This document shows positions 25,374 to 33,622 of a stretch of 46,199 nucleotides of DNA, in pieces. Position 1 is the first letter of the stretch. Each line of letters opens with the position of its first letter. Below the pieces are notes generated by a model that was not told the DNA's origin, searched no databases, and saw only the letters and a list, made by a program, of their open reading frames with translations. The stretch is from Rhodothermales bacterium (GTDB lineage: Bacteria; Bacteroidota; Rhodothermia; Rhodothermales; Bin80), in assembly GCA_022821385.1 (NCBI GenBank), contig JAJEDR010000006.1, positions 1 through 46,199 on the forward strand, in the 5' to 3' direction. Made by a program: the position numbers and the translations under genes.

Positions 25374-26258
25374 ATGCATCTTGCGATTCACAACTGGATG
25401 AAAGTCGAACCGATAGAGGTTACCGTTGAGCGGTTAGCCAAGTACGGTTACAAGGGCCTCGAAATTCAAGGCGAGCCCTACAAATACGATACCCGTAGGG
25501 TCAGGAAGCTTCTGGATGACTACGGGGTGCGTTGTTGGGGCAGTGTCACCTTGATGCTTGATGAGCGCAATCTCCTTGCAAAAGATGAGGATCAGCGAGC
25601 AGAGTCAGTGACTTATGTGAAAGATTGCATCACGATGGTGGGCGAATTGGGTGGGGAGGTTATCTCGGTGGTGCCCAGCACGGTCGGGAAAATCGTTCCG
25701 GACTCAACTCCAGAGATGGAGTGGGATTGGTGTGTTTCTGCTTTGCAGGAGATCAATGAGCATGGGCGTCAGTGTGGGGTCAAGATCGGCATTGAGCCCA
25801 TTAATCGATTCGAGACATATTTCATCAACCGGGGTGCTCAGGCGATAGCCTTGGCTGAGGCGGTGGCCCCGGATTGTGGGGTATGTCTGGATATCTTTCA
25901 TATGAATATTGAGGAGGATGATCCGATTGCTGCAATTCACGAGGCCCAAGGCCGTCTGGTGAACTTTCATGTTGCAGATAACAACCGCATGGCCTGTGGC
26001 ATGGGTTGTCTGGATTGGTCGGCAATCGTGCAGGCATTAAAAGAGGTTGGTTACGAAGGTGCGATTTCGGTTGAGTTTTGTCCGCCACTTGATCGTACGC
26101 CGGCTAATCGATTTCCGGGCAGCGTAGATTCCAACCCTGAGGGGATATCGGATTCTGAGCGCAAGTTCCTGGAGGATCACGGCAGCAGCGTATTCAGTTC
26201 TGATTTTTATGATATGCATGTACGCCGTTCTGCCGAGACGTTATTGCCGCTAATTTGA
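25374..26258 (+). CDS. sugar isomerase/epimerase (D-tagatose/D-psicose 3-epimerase-like)
   Basis: 294 residues from ATG 25374; the frame runs up to 25356 but without a better start. This TIM barrel has the metal-binding set of ketose 3-epimerases: Glu141 (GIEPINRFET), Asp173 (LDIFHMN), His199 (NFHVADN) and Glu234 (SVEF), with His176 near the substrate. There is no export signal, unlike the Tat-exported homologue at 1407, so it acts in the cytoplasm on the sugar brought in by the ABC transporter 64 bp upstream. Substrate identity is inferred only from family resemblance. Confidence 0.85.
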   Translation: MHLAIHNWMKVEPIEVTVERLAKYGYKGLEIQGEPYKYDTRRVRKLLDDYGVRCWGSVTLMLDERNLLAKDEDQRAESVTYVKDCITMVGELGGEVISVVPSTVGKIVPDSTPEMEWDWCVSALQEINEHGRQCGVKIGIEPINRFETYFINRGAQAIALAEAVAPDCGVCLDIFHMNIEEDDPIAAIHEAQGRLVNFHVADNNRMACGMGCLDWSAIVQALKEVGYEGAISVEFCPPLDRTPANRFPGSVDSNPEGISDSERKFLEDHGSSVFSSDFYDMHVRRSAETLLPLI

Positions 26259-26363
26259 GTTTGTTATAGGCAGCTTATGTGGCGTGCGTTTGAATTCCTG
26301 AAGTACGATCTGCAGACACACATTTGTTTCTGCCCGGGTGGAATGTTAGGGTTCAATGATCTT
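26259..26363. other. non-coding stretch between the sugar operon and a gene fossil
   Basis: Nothing recognisable: no hairpin with a T-tract, and no frame resembling a known protein. Confidence 0.4.
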
Positions 26364-26580
26364 TGATCGCACGTCCAGAGAGGCGTGAAGATTGATGTTT
26401 CTATTACTGGGAATATCCATACGTTGGAGCTCGGAGGTGGTACATGGTGGGCGTGACAGATAACGGGCTCCTTCAAGGCAATGACTCGTGAACAGGTGGA
26501 CTCGCTTGATAAGTTAGTGATTAAAGTAAGCTCTGGTCGCTTCGAACCGAATATTCCTAATGGCAATACCGTGATTTTTG
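26364..26580 (+). pseudogene. eroded N-terminal fragment of an AlbA_2/Schlafen-type ATP-binding protein gene
   Basis: This stretch is a diverged copy of the start region of the intact gene at 26999. First, bases 26364-26437 match the sequence just before that gene (common words TGATC, AAGATTGATG, ACTGGGAA, CATCC/TTCCAT). Then about 160 bp are missing, and from about 26446 the fragment reads MVGVTDNGLLQ, a one-base insertion near 26478, then MTREQVDSLDKLVIKVSS, against LMGVTDDGILQ DMTREQMDALDNLVVEVST in the intact protein. Frameshift, deletion and lack of a start make it a pseudogene. Similarity fades beyond about 26555. Confidence 0.75.
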
Positions 26581-26843
26581 TAGGGGAGAACCATATTAGT
26601 TAAAGATGCTACGCACAATTATCCCAACAGCGAACCCTTGACCTCGATTGGAGTAATGCAGATAATCCCAACCGTGCGGTAGCTTGGTTTCATACCGAAT
26701 TTACTGCAATGGATTCTGAACGCCGATCAAGTTGCCATAATGCCAAAAGTGCAGGTGAGGTTGTCGAACGGGGATGAGTGCGGGAATTTCTTGTTGTCTG
26801 ACGACAGTTTGTAAAAAATAGATGTTTCGAGCGCATCACTTCC
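26581..26843. other. spacer between the N-terminal fossil and the AlbA_2 locus
   Basis: Open in places on both strands but with nothing recognisable. A 24-codon frame starting at the ATG near 26737 (MPKVQVRLSNGDECGNFLLS) looks protein-like but ends at a TAA. This may be debris of the same duplicated locus. Confidence 0.3.
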
Positions 26844-26999
26844 ATGCCGCAGAATAACGATTTTTTTCAGAGCTTTTACTGCTTGGGAGAGTTGATAAAG
26901 CGGTCGATATCTGAACTGAGTGATCAGCAGTCCAAGAATATGAAGATTGATGCTCTCACTACTGGGAACTTCCATGTGCTTGAGTTGAGGATTGAGTGA
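26844..26999 (+). CDS. possible 51-residue small protein overlapping the AlbA_2 gene start
   Basis: The frame begins MPQNNDFFQSFYCLGELIKR and ends NFHVLELRIE, with its TGA overlapping the following ATG (TGATG). Its last part recurs in frame in the fossil upstream (KIDxxxTGNxHxLEL), which shows that the segment was duplicated together with the AlbA_2 gene. It may be a true small partner, the tail of a broken gene, or a chance frame over a conserved leader. No family is recognised. Confidence 0.25.
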   Translation: MPQNNDFFQSFYCLGELIKRSISELSDQQSKNMKIDALTTGNFHVLELRIE

Positions 27000-28741
27000 T
27001 GGTGCGCGACGAGGACATTCGACAGCGACTAAAGCTGGGCGAGGACAACAAATGGGAATTCAAGCAGGTGGAATTCTCAGGCGGACATCCTGTAGGCCCC
27101 AGTCGCAGTGATATTGCTGCCGAGATGATCGCGTTTGCCAACGCGGACGGAGGTCGGCTCTTGATGGGTGTGACGGATGACGGGATCCTTCAAGATATGA
27201 CTCGCGAACAGATGGATGCGCTTGATAATTTAGTAGTTGAAGTGAGCACTGACGCCATCAATCCGAGTCTGCGTATCGAGGTGTATCGCCGGAAGCTGGA
27301 TGACAGAGCCTTCGTCTTGGTTGAGGTACCCAGGGGCGACTCGCTGTACGAGTGTGGCGGCCGAAGCTGGATCCGGGTTGGGGCAAGCAAGCGTCGACTG
27401 ACTGGTGACGAGCCAATGCGGTTAGCGCAGCGGCGCGCACAGGGTCGGTATCTGTCGTTTGACGAGAGGCCAGTGGCAAAAACCGGGTTTAACACGTTGG
27501 ACCCGGTGCTATGGAGGTCAATGCTAAGCACCGAGGGTGCCATTGAGCCGGAGGTAGCGCTGGCGAAGCTCGCGTTACTCACGTCGGATGAATCTGGGAT
27601 GCAATGTGCGACCGTAGCCGGTGTGTTGTTGTGTACCCGACATCCTGAGCAATGGCTGCCCAACGCTGTCATCTCAGCAACCCGCTATCGCGGAGCGGAT
27701 CGTACGACCGGCCAAGTGGACTCACAAGAGATCACTGGTCCACTTCAGCAGCAAATCGCAGATGCGCTAACGTTTACGGGGCGGAATATGCAAGTGGCTG
27801 CTCGTAAGACCCCTGCACGGATTGATATGCCGCAGTACAGCGAGAAGGCAATCTTTGAGGCGGTTGTCAATGCTGTAGTGCATCGTGACTATTCAATTCG
27901 TAGCAGCAGAATCCGCCTGTCTATGTTCTCAGATCGTTTGGAAATCCAATCGCCCGGTGCGCTCCCCAACAGCCTGACACTTGAGAGCATGACGCTGAGG
28001 CAGGCGACACGAAACGAGATCATCGCCTCTGTAATGGGACGGATGGGAGTGGGTGATATTCGTGGCTCTGCGGATAGACGCTACTTCATGGAGCGCCGCG
28101 GGGACGGTGTGCCCACAATCATCCGAGAGACCCGCGAGCTTTCAGGAAGGGCGCCGGAGTACCGATTGATTGATGATGCAGAGGTCTTGCTGCGAATTCC
28201 CTCCGCACCGCAGGAATCCGTCTCGTCCCGCGTGGTTGTCACGGTTAGAACTGACGGGCAGCCCCTGCCCGGAGCAAATGTTTTGGTGCTGTTTCCGAAC
28301 CGGACCTGGAAACAGGCGGTCTCGGATGAGAATGGCGAGGCAACCTTGGATCTGTACACGACCGAACTGCCGGTGACCGTATTCGGAGCGGCACTCGGAT
28401 ACTCAGCGGGCCTGGTACGAGAATGGCTACCCGCTACGGGAGCTCTCGCTCTTGATCTGGCTCCAATGCCGCGGGGTGGAAGTGTCATCTTTGCCGAGGC
28501 AACGGGTCATGTTCCCGGCTTGAGGGGGCGTCTAAACCCCATACGGGATGCGCTGGAGCGCACCTATCTGTATGCTTCAGATCTCTCTATTGACCGGGGT
28601 CGGCCGCAGCCCGTTCAATTCGTTCTCGGCGAGACATTCCAATTGACCGATTCAGACGGAGTAGAGCGCCGTGTGCGCATCGTCGAGATTATTGGCCGTT
28701 CCGCGCTATTGGAGCATTGGGTGCCGGAACCGCCGGAATAG
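26999..28741 (+). CDS. AlbA_2 (Schlafen-like) nucleic-acid-binding / HATPase_c_4 protein with C-terminal beta domain
   Basis: 580 residues from ATG 26999 (a GTG sits directly before). The N-terminal AlbA_2 domain has Glu20 (KWEFKQV) and AFANADGGRLLMGVTDDG (45-62). A middle section leads to the HATPase_c_4 module YSEKAIFEAVVNAVVHRDYS with SDRLEIQSPGALPNSL. Then come a winged-helix-like segment and a carboxypeptidase-regulatory-like beta domain (DGQPLPGANVLVLFPN; DENGEATLDLYT). The last 90 residues are conserved in the fossil at 29965-30177. Such proteins are annotated ATP-binding or RNA-binding regulators; some sit in defence islands. Its neighbours are fossils of the same gene and a coiled-coil membrane protein. 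The exact role is unknown. Confidence 0.85.
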   Translation: MVRDEDIRQRLKLGEDNKWEFKQVEFSGGHPVGPSRSDIAAEMIAFANADGGRLLMGVTDDGILQDMTREQMDALDNLVVEVSTDAINPSLRIEVYRRKLDDRAFVLVEVPRGDSLYECGGRSWIRVGASKRRLTGDEPMRLAQRRAQGRYLSFDERPVAKTGFNTLDPVLWRSMLSTEGAIEPEVALAKLALLTSDESGMQCATVAGVLLCTRHPEQWLPNAVISATRYRGADRTTGQVDSQEITGPLQQQIADALTFTGRNMQVAARKTPARIDMPQYSEKAIFEAVVNAVVHRDYSIRSSRIRLSMFSDRLEIQSPGALPNSLTLESMTLRQATRNEIIASVMGRMGVGDIRGSADRRYFMERRGDGVPTIIRETRELSGRAPEYRLIDDAEVLLRIPSAPQESVSSRVVVTVRTDGQPLPGANVLVLFPNRTWKQAVSDENGEATLDLYTTELPVTVFGAALGYSAGLVREWLPATGALALDLAPMPRGGSVIFAEATGHVPGLRGRLNPIRDALERTYLYASDLSIDRGRPQPVQFVLGETFQLTDSDGVERRVRIVEIIGRSALLEHWVPEPPE

Positions 28742-28928
28742 TGCCAAGGGGACTTGGGTCGGAGAAATCGAAGCCGCGGTTTGAACAAGTCGAACTGTTT
28801 GAAGACTGTATCTGACGAGGGACACATGCCGTCTGTTTATATCGCCAATTGATGAAAATCACGAACGACTTTTGTAGTTTCCCGAAAAAGAGACAAAAAG
28901 GAAACTAAAGCCATTTAACCTAATTTGA

Positions 28929-29312
28929 ATGCTCATGGCCGAGCCATCGCTTAACACAAACAAGCTGTTCTTCTTGTTGCGAAAGCTGGCCAAGGCGAAC
29001 ACGTTCTCTTCCAATGAGACAACCGAACTAGCCAACGAGATTTACAACATGGCCGCTATCAATACCATAGAGCGCTTCGGCTCGCAGCTGGACGCATTCA
29101 TTGAGTCCAACAAGGCACAGTTGGCAGCAATCCACGAGTCCACCAATGTCCGGCTGGACGCACTCAAAGAGTCAAATGAGGCACAACTGGATGCGTTCCG
29201 AGGATCCAATAGGGTGACGCGCTGGATTATGGGAGTGGGCCTCACGCTCATTGGACTCGGGGTCACGGCGATTGGGGTCATGGTCGCCTACGGCATGTTC
29301 TTTGCCGGATAG
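28929..29312 (+). CDS. small coiled-coil membrane protein with 11-residue repeats
   Basis: 127 residues (start at 28929 or ATG 28935). Residues about 64-107 are four tandem 11-residue repeats, QLDAFIESNKA, QLAAIHESTNV, RLDALKESNEA and QLDAFRGSNRV, with hydrophobic residues at fixed positions, as in hendecad coiled coils. A single membrane helix follows (WIMGVGLTLIGLGVTAIGVMVAYGMFF). It looks like a tail-anchored oligomer, loosely similar to DUF1640-type proteins. It lies 187 bp after the AlbA_2 gene and could be its membrane partner, but that is inference. Confidence 0.7.
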   Translation: MLMAEPSLNTNKLFFLLRKLAKANTFSSNETTELANEIYNMAAINTIERFGSQLDAFIESNKAQLAAIHESTNVRLDALKESNEAQLDAFRGSNRVTRWIMGVGLTLIGLGVTAIGVMVAYGMFFAG

Positions 29313-29327
29313 GAGCGGCATGAAGTC

Positions 29328-29492
29328 TTACGGTCGGGTGAGGATTTGGAACAGATTGTTCACCTTGGCAGCATGCATCAGGGCGACGGATGATGAAGCA
29401 CCAAAAAGAACTTGAATACCCTGTGTATTCAAGTAGAGCGGTGTTGCTACGTCTGTTCGCACGCTTGTACCATCATGTGAACGTTTAGGCAT
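29328..29492 (-). CDS. possible 54-residue small protein with strong ribosome binding site
   Basis: The minus-strand frame starts MPKRSHDGTSVRTDVATPLY and ends NNLFQILTRP. A GGAGG motif lies 4 bases before the ATG, which is rare in this window. The middle (LYLNTQGIQVLFGASSSVALMHAAKV) vaguely recalls excisionase-type helix-turn-helix proteins, but too weakly to name. The perfect palindrome at 29410 lies inside the frame, so the segment may be regulatory DNA rather than a gene. It is convergent with the coiled-coil gene. Confidence 0.3.
   Translation of the reverse strand: MPKRSHDGTSVRTDVATPLYLNTQGIQVLFGASSSVALMHAAKVNNLFQILTRP
29410..29434. repeat. perfect palindrome, 10-bp arms and 5-bp spacer
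   Basis: ACTTGAATAC (29410-29419) and GTATTCAAGT (29425-29434) are exact inverted copies around CCTGT. A 25-base dyad of this quality fits a dimeric regulator's operator or a short RNA hairpin. No T-tract follows on either strand. Confidence 0.65.
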
Positions 29493-29964
29493 GTTTCCTC
29501 CACCCGGTCATGCAGGATCGCCAGAACGACACTGCACAGGGTGATTCGTTGCGCAATAGTCAACTGGCGGAAAGCGCAGTGCGCGTCCCGGGATATGCAG
29601 ATGCCCAAACTTCATGGGTTACCATCGGCTCCGCTTCTGGGCGGGAACGGGGTCAACGGAAGGTATCTACAGTCGGAGGGGGGCGGCGCAATGGGGGCGT
29701 ACTTCTCTGCCCAGTCGTCCAGCATCCACTGGACCGATCCCTACATCGGCTCCTCTTTACGGACCGTCCACATTATTAGGGAGTCCGCCAGTATTGCGGG
29801 GACGATCACATACGCTTTGCGCACTTCGTAGCCAGGTGGAGAGGCTTTCAGAGCGGATCCTAGTTGAGAGCGGGATCGCAATGGTCGGTGATCTGGCCTG
29901 AATTACCGTGGGGAATTCAGAATAGCTCTGCCTTATGCAAAGAAAAACAATTTAACAAGGAGCA
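29493..29964. other. region without recognisable genes
   Basis: All three plus-strand frames are open for 89-96 codons in parts of 29510-29901, but none shows a signal, domain or ribosome binding site, and they overlap each other. I regard this as debris of the decayed locus. Confidence 0.4.
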
Positions 29965-30177
29965 CTTTTCTGCAAATTTGGGGCTCGCGAAAAAACAATT
30001 TATCCAGAAAATCTGTCCGTAGTGAAAGCGGCTGATCCATTCATTCTTTGTGAAACACTTCAAATGACTGATTCAGACGGAATAGTGCGCCATGTGCGCA
30101 TCGTCGAGTTAGTCGTCCGCTCCACGCTACTGAAGCATTGGGTGTCGGGATCATATAAAGAGCGCCAAGACTTTTAG
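29965..30177 (+). pseudogene. eroded C-terminal fragment of the AlbA_2-type gene
   Basis: The frame ending at TAG 30175-30177 reads REKTIYPENLSVV...ADPFILCETLQMTDSDGIVRHVRIVEL...RSTLLKHWV. The intact protein at 28545-28735 reads LERTYLYASDLSI...PVQFVLGETFQLTDSDGVERRVRIVEI...RSALLEHWV. Similarity fades at about 29965 upstream. There is no start and the rest of the gene is missing, so this is a remnant. Its frame remains open, which suggests either recent loss or selection until recently. The tail after HWV differs. Confidence 0.8.
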
Positions 30178-30319
30178 TGACCATTAATATTTCCGTCAGT
30201 GACAATAGTATCCTCACGGGCGCAAGGTTATAGCATCCTTGAGTCTTTATTCCGCTGAAATTGACGCACTTTTGCCAACTCCTAGGGTTCTAAGAGTGAA
30301 CAACAGCATAGTGGTTTGG

Positions 30320-30336
30320 AAGAGCAGCGTGCTCTT
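30320..30336. repeat. short perfect hairpin after the creatininase operon
   Basis: AAGAGCA and TGCTCTT pair exactly around GCG, about 36 bases past the creatininase stop on the minus strand. It sits where a terminator would be expected, but lacks a T-run. Confidence 0.35.
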
Positions 30337-30371
30337 TGTACGAACGCAAAATGGAAGTACTTAGGTGTCCG

Positions 30372-31298
30372 TTACATGACCCGATCCACGAAGTCCCGGC
30401 TATGTACTTCAACAGGTACCTTCATGAGTTCCAGTACTCCACGGGCTACATGTTCAGAGAGCCTACGAAAGGCCTCCTCCCCCTTCTCCTTAGTGGCGCG
30501 TAGCGGATTGCCGATAACCCCGCTCTCAATAAACTCGTGGTGATCCATGGGGAAATTGAAATAATTATATCCCTCAAATTCCACGTCAGGCATTCCATCT
30601 TTTTTAGCAAAGGATCGGGGCAGAAAATCAGGGATGTGCGCCTTGGTGTATGCTGCCCGATCCATTCGAACCAGTTTCTCATTCCATGCGAGATCCTGGG
30701 ATGTTTCCAGCTCACTGGAATGCCAACCGGGTGTCTCCTCGGGCGGGTTTTCCATCAGTCCCTTCAGGATTCCCGTGTAGCGCTCCATGTACGGTTTAAC
30801 GAAGCTGATAAGAGCACCTGTCTCGTAGCGGAGCTTTCTCAGGACTGGGTCAACAACCTTGACATTTGAACCATGGCCATTGATGAAGATGATACGATTG
30901 AATCCATGGTGAATCAGGCTACGTGCGACATCATGCATTACAGCTAAGAGCGTTGTACTTCGAACCGTGATGGTGCCCCGTCCTTGACCGGGCTCATGCA
31001 TATGCTGCGGTGAGTAGCCCATCCAGATGGGCGGCGAGTGCACAACGCCAATCAGGTGTGCCACACGCTGAGACATGTGAATTGCGGTGATAGTATCCGT
31101 GTAGAGCGGTAAATGCGGTCCGTGCTGCTCTAGACTGGCTACGGGCACCAAGACAATATCCTTGTGCTGAAGATAAGTTTTGATGTCCGTCATGGTCAGG
31201 TCTCCCAGATCCCATGACAGGAATTGTGCGCGGAATTCGTTGTCGCCGGAGGTTAATTTCGGCAGGTGGCTAAGGTCGTTGGGTGATGATGCGATCAT
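30372..31298 (-). CDS. creatininase-family amidohydrolase
   Basis: 308 residues. The metal-binding set of the creatininase fold is intact: Glu57 and His59 in SLEQHGPHLPLYTD, Asp68, His142 in INGHGSN, and Glu196 in WHSSELETS. The N-terminal 30 residues are an extension without signal. Family members hydrolyse creatinine or cyclic/formamide bonds, e.g. in cofactor synthesis; the substrate here is unknown. The start overlaps the stop of the Tm-1-like gene (ATGA), the last step of a four-gene minus-strand operon. Confidence 0.9.
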   Translation of the reverse strand: MIASSPNDLSHLPKLTSGDNEFRAQFLSWDLGDLTMTDIKTYLQHKDIVLVPVASLEQHGPHLPLYTDTITAIHMSQRVAHLIGVVHSPPIWMGYSPQHMHEPGQGRGTITVRSTTLLAVMHDVARSLIHHGFNRIIFINGHGSNVKVVDPVLRKLRYETGALISFVKPYMERYTGILKGLMENPPEETPGWHSSELETSQDLAWNEKLVRMDRAAYTKAHIPDFLPRSFAKKDGMPDVEFEGYNYFNFPMDHHEFIESGVIGNPLRATKEKGEEAFRRLSEHVARGVLELMKVPVEVHSRDFVDRVM

Positions 31299-32521
31299 GT
31301 TTGCTGTGATTCCATGAGTTGGATGAATATATCTGCCACGGCGACCCCGAAACCTGGATCGTTCACATGGCAGTCGTAAGGCTCTATCGGAATATCCGTT
31401 CGTAGGTGTTGCTTTAGCTCGCCGATGAATCGACCGTCAGCTTCAGGATCCCAAAATACTCCCTTGGGTACATTTGGGATAGACAGACCTCTTAGAGGAA
31501 TGACCATCTTGACGGGGCCTTGGGCAGGATTCAGTTTTCGGGCGAAGATTCGGCCAAGCTCAGCCATTTCATCGCTGGAGGCGCGAACGAGTACATATTC
31601 GGGGTTATGGTCATACTTGGGGCGGCTGCGCAGCTTTTCGGGGACGGTACCGGCATTCCAGACGCTGAAGTCAATACATCCCGGGACAACGACCTGAGGC
31701 AATCCAAGGCGGCCGATAACTTCCAGACGGTCGGGACCGCCGTCGTGAATGCCTCCTACGAGCGGGTCGTAGACCTCGTTAGTTGTGAAATCAATCACAC
31801 CGACGAATTGGTTTTGCATTGCAAGTTCCTCCATGGCTGGGCCACCCACACCATTGGAATGGAAAATAACGGCTTCGTACCCGGCACGCTCCAAGTGATC
31901 CTTTGCCGCCATGACTGCCGTTGTTGTGTTGCCCAACATGGTGATCGCAACGTTGCGTCCCTTAGGTGGGACTAGACCGCGGCCATGCAAGACCATTCCG
32001 TACAACGCTGCAGCTACGTTGTCAAAGATGCTGCATGCAATAGGATTCAACCCCAAAATGTCCACCACGGAGTGAACAATCATCATGTCTCGTGTACCAA
32101 CCAGCGGTGCGAAGTAGTGGAATCCTGAGGCAATAGGAGATACTAGTACTTTGGGTACACCAACTGGAAGCACCATCATGGCTGCGGCTCCCATAACTGC
32201 TCCTTCTGCACCGCCCATACTCACGATCGCGTCAAGCCGTCCAGTGCTGTACAATTCCGATACGAGATTCTTGAGCGACTCACGCATCAGATCAACAGCT
32301 TTTCCCCGGCTGCCGGCGGTACGCATGGTTTCCAAGTTGGAGCCCGCGTAGGTTGCCGATTCTTCATGTGGAATATCTGGCACGATTTCCAGTGGCTCGC
32401 CGAGAATGCCGGAGTCGATCACGATGGTGGATAGCCCGAGTGCTTGGAGCCGGTCACGCAGATAGGCAATTTCTGGACCTTTGGTGTCCAGTGTGCCAAT
32501 AAGTACAACCGTCTTGGCCAT
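31295..32521 (-). CDS. Tm-1-like / UPF0261 ATP-binding domain protein
   Basis: 408 residues from ATG 32521; a GTG directly before is possible. The start overlaps the preceding stop (TGATG). UPF0261 features are the N-terminal VVLIGTLDTKGPEIAYLRDRL, SMGGAEGAVMGAAAM, ALYGMVLHGRG, and VVPGCIDFSVWNA. The N-terminal half resembles the ATP-binding domain of the tomato Tm-1 protein. The bacterial function is not known. Its place between an Fe-S protein and a creatininase suggests one step of a catabolic pathway. Confidence 0.9.
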   Translation of the reverse strand: MAKTVVLIGTLDTKGPEIAYLRDRLQALGLSTIVIDSGILGEPLEIVPDIPHEESATYAGSNLETMRTAGSRGKAVDLMRESLKNLVSELYSTGRLDAIVSMGGAEGAVMGAAAMMVLPVGVPKVLVSPIASGFHYFAPLVGTRDMMIVHSVVDILGLNPIACSIFDNVAAALYGMVLHGRGLVPPKGRNVAITMLGNTTTAVMAAKDHLERAGYEAVIFHSNGVGGPAMEELAMQNQFVGVIDFTTNEVYDPLVGGIHDGGPDRLEVIGRLGLPQVVVPGCIDFSVWNAGTVPEKLRSRPKYDHNPEYVLVRASSDEMAELGRIFARKLNPAQGPVKMVIPLRGLSIPNVPKGVFWDPEADGRFIGELKQHLRTDIPIEPYDCHVNDPGFGVAVADIFIQLMESQQT

Positions 32522-33612
32522 CACGAATGAGGAGGTAGTTGTGTGAGCAATGTCTCGTAGAGACCCTGTATATGCAGGTTGCTTTCATTGCGAAGACGGA
32601 GTTCATAGAGCGTTACGGGATCGTCGCACACGATAGATTGTGCACCACGATTGATGGCATCCTCCAGCCGTGCCTCGGTCAGCCGGACGCCAATATCAGG
32701 CCGAGTAAACTGAATCGCTGTGCTTCCAACCGGGTGTGCACGATCTTCTCGCCAAAAGAGCTCCAATGGAGCATAGCCCAGAGCGACCTCACAAAGTGTA
32801 CGCGCAGCATCGAAACGTCTAGGAAGTCGAACCGCATGCGTAGGGTCTACATAGGCCGTGGCATTTTCTGCGGTTCCAGCAGGTGGGATCATTTTGAGAT
32901 TCGGAACCTGACTGGCCAGAAAATCAACCAGATCAATAATTACCACATCTTCGGGCCAAGCAATATCCAATCGCTCCTGGTGCATCTGGAGAAACGCGAA
33001 GAGATCCTGCGGCGAAAGCACCAAGAGCTTTTTAATGCCGGTACGCTGAACCTCTTCTATGCACAGACGGGCCTGCGCTTGTGCTGTCCTGGGATAGCCC
33101 AATGAACAGGGGATAAACCCACTGTCAAGTCCACAGCCTACTGAAACGACATCCAGTTCGCAGGCCTCCAGCAGTTTTAGGGCAGCTCGCATAGTCTCCT
33201 GAGCGAGGTTGAAACCTACATCCCCAACAAACAAGCCCCACTCCCCCTGCTTAGTAGCAGGCTCATAGCTTCCGAAGGCTGAATGATTTTCAGCGATCCG
33301 GTCGTGTGCTCTGACCACTTCTGGAGGAGCAAGTCCATCGTCGGCTACTTCTGCACGAATGGCGGCGATGGCAGCGGGCAACGGTTGATCCGTCACACAG
33401 TGTGCTCGACAGTTTCCTCCGTCAGGTTCAGCGTACAGAACATCCAGCGTGCTGGGATTCCAGGTCAGTTGTCCTTGGCGTTGCATAGCTGCTACAAGGG
33501 CGATACCATGCGGAGTGACGGACTCGTTATGAGTTATATGGCCCACTGGCGCCACATGTCGGCACATGAGGCAGAATCGACAATTCTCTATGGCGCCAAT
33601 CGCTGTGTTCAT
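32521..33612 (-). CDS. Fe-S (ferredoxin-like, CCG-type) oxidoreductase subunit
   Basis: 363 residues. The N-terminus carries a ferredoxin-like cluster C11-xx-C14-xx-C17 followed by C68-xxx-C72, and the C-terminal part has a CCG-like segment in which the usual DPCHLGR reads DPTHAVR. This resembles the GlcF/heterodisulfide reductase subunit that partners FAD-linked oxidases, but with degenerate cysteines. The FAD oxidase gene lies 10 bp upstream, so an electron-transfer complex like glycolate oxidase GlcD/GlcF is probable. The gene overlaps the next one by its stop codon. Confidence 0.8.
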   Translation of the reverse strand: MNTAIGAIENCRFCLMCRHVAPVGHITHNESVTPHGIALVAAMQRQGQLTWNPSTLDVLYAEPDGGNCRAHCVTDQPLPAAIAAIRAEVADDGLAPPEVVRAHDRIAENHSAFGSYEPATKQGEWGLFVGDVGFNLAQETMRAALKLLEACELDVVSVGCGLDSGFIPCSLGYPRTAQAQARLCIEEVQRTGIKKLLVLSPQDLFAFLQMHQERLDIAWPEDVVIIDLVDFLASQVPNLKMIPPAGTAENATAYVDPTHAVRLPRRFDAARTLCEVALGYAPLELFWREDRAHPVGSTAIQFTRPDIGVRLTEARLEDAINRGAQSIVCDDPVTLYELRLRNESNLHIQGLYETLLTQLPPHS

Positions 33613-33622
33613 TTGCTACAGT

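Noticed and set aside
26727-26975. 82-codon minus-strand frame before the AlbA_2 gene
   Set aside because: It covers the duplicated upstream segment; similarity to the fossil is visible in both strands, as expected for plain DNA homology, and no family is recognised.
29510-29901. three overlapping plus-strand frames of 89-96 codons
   Set aside because: They overlap in different frames, have no recognisable features and no ribosome binding site.
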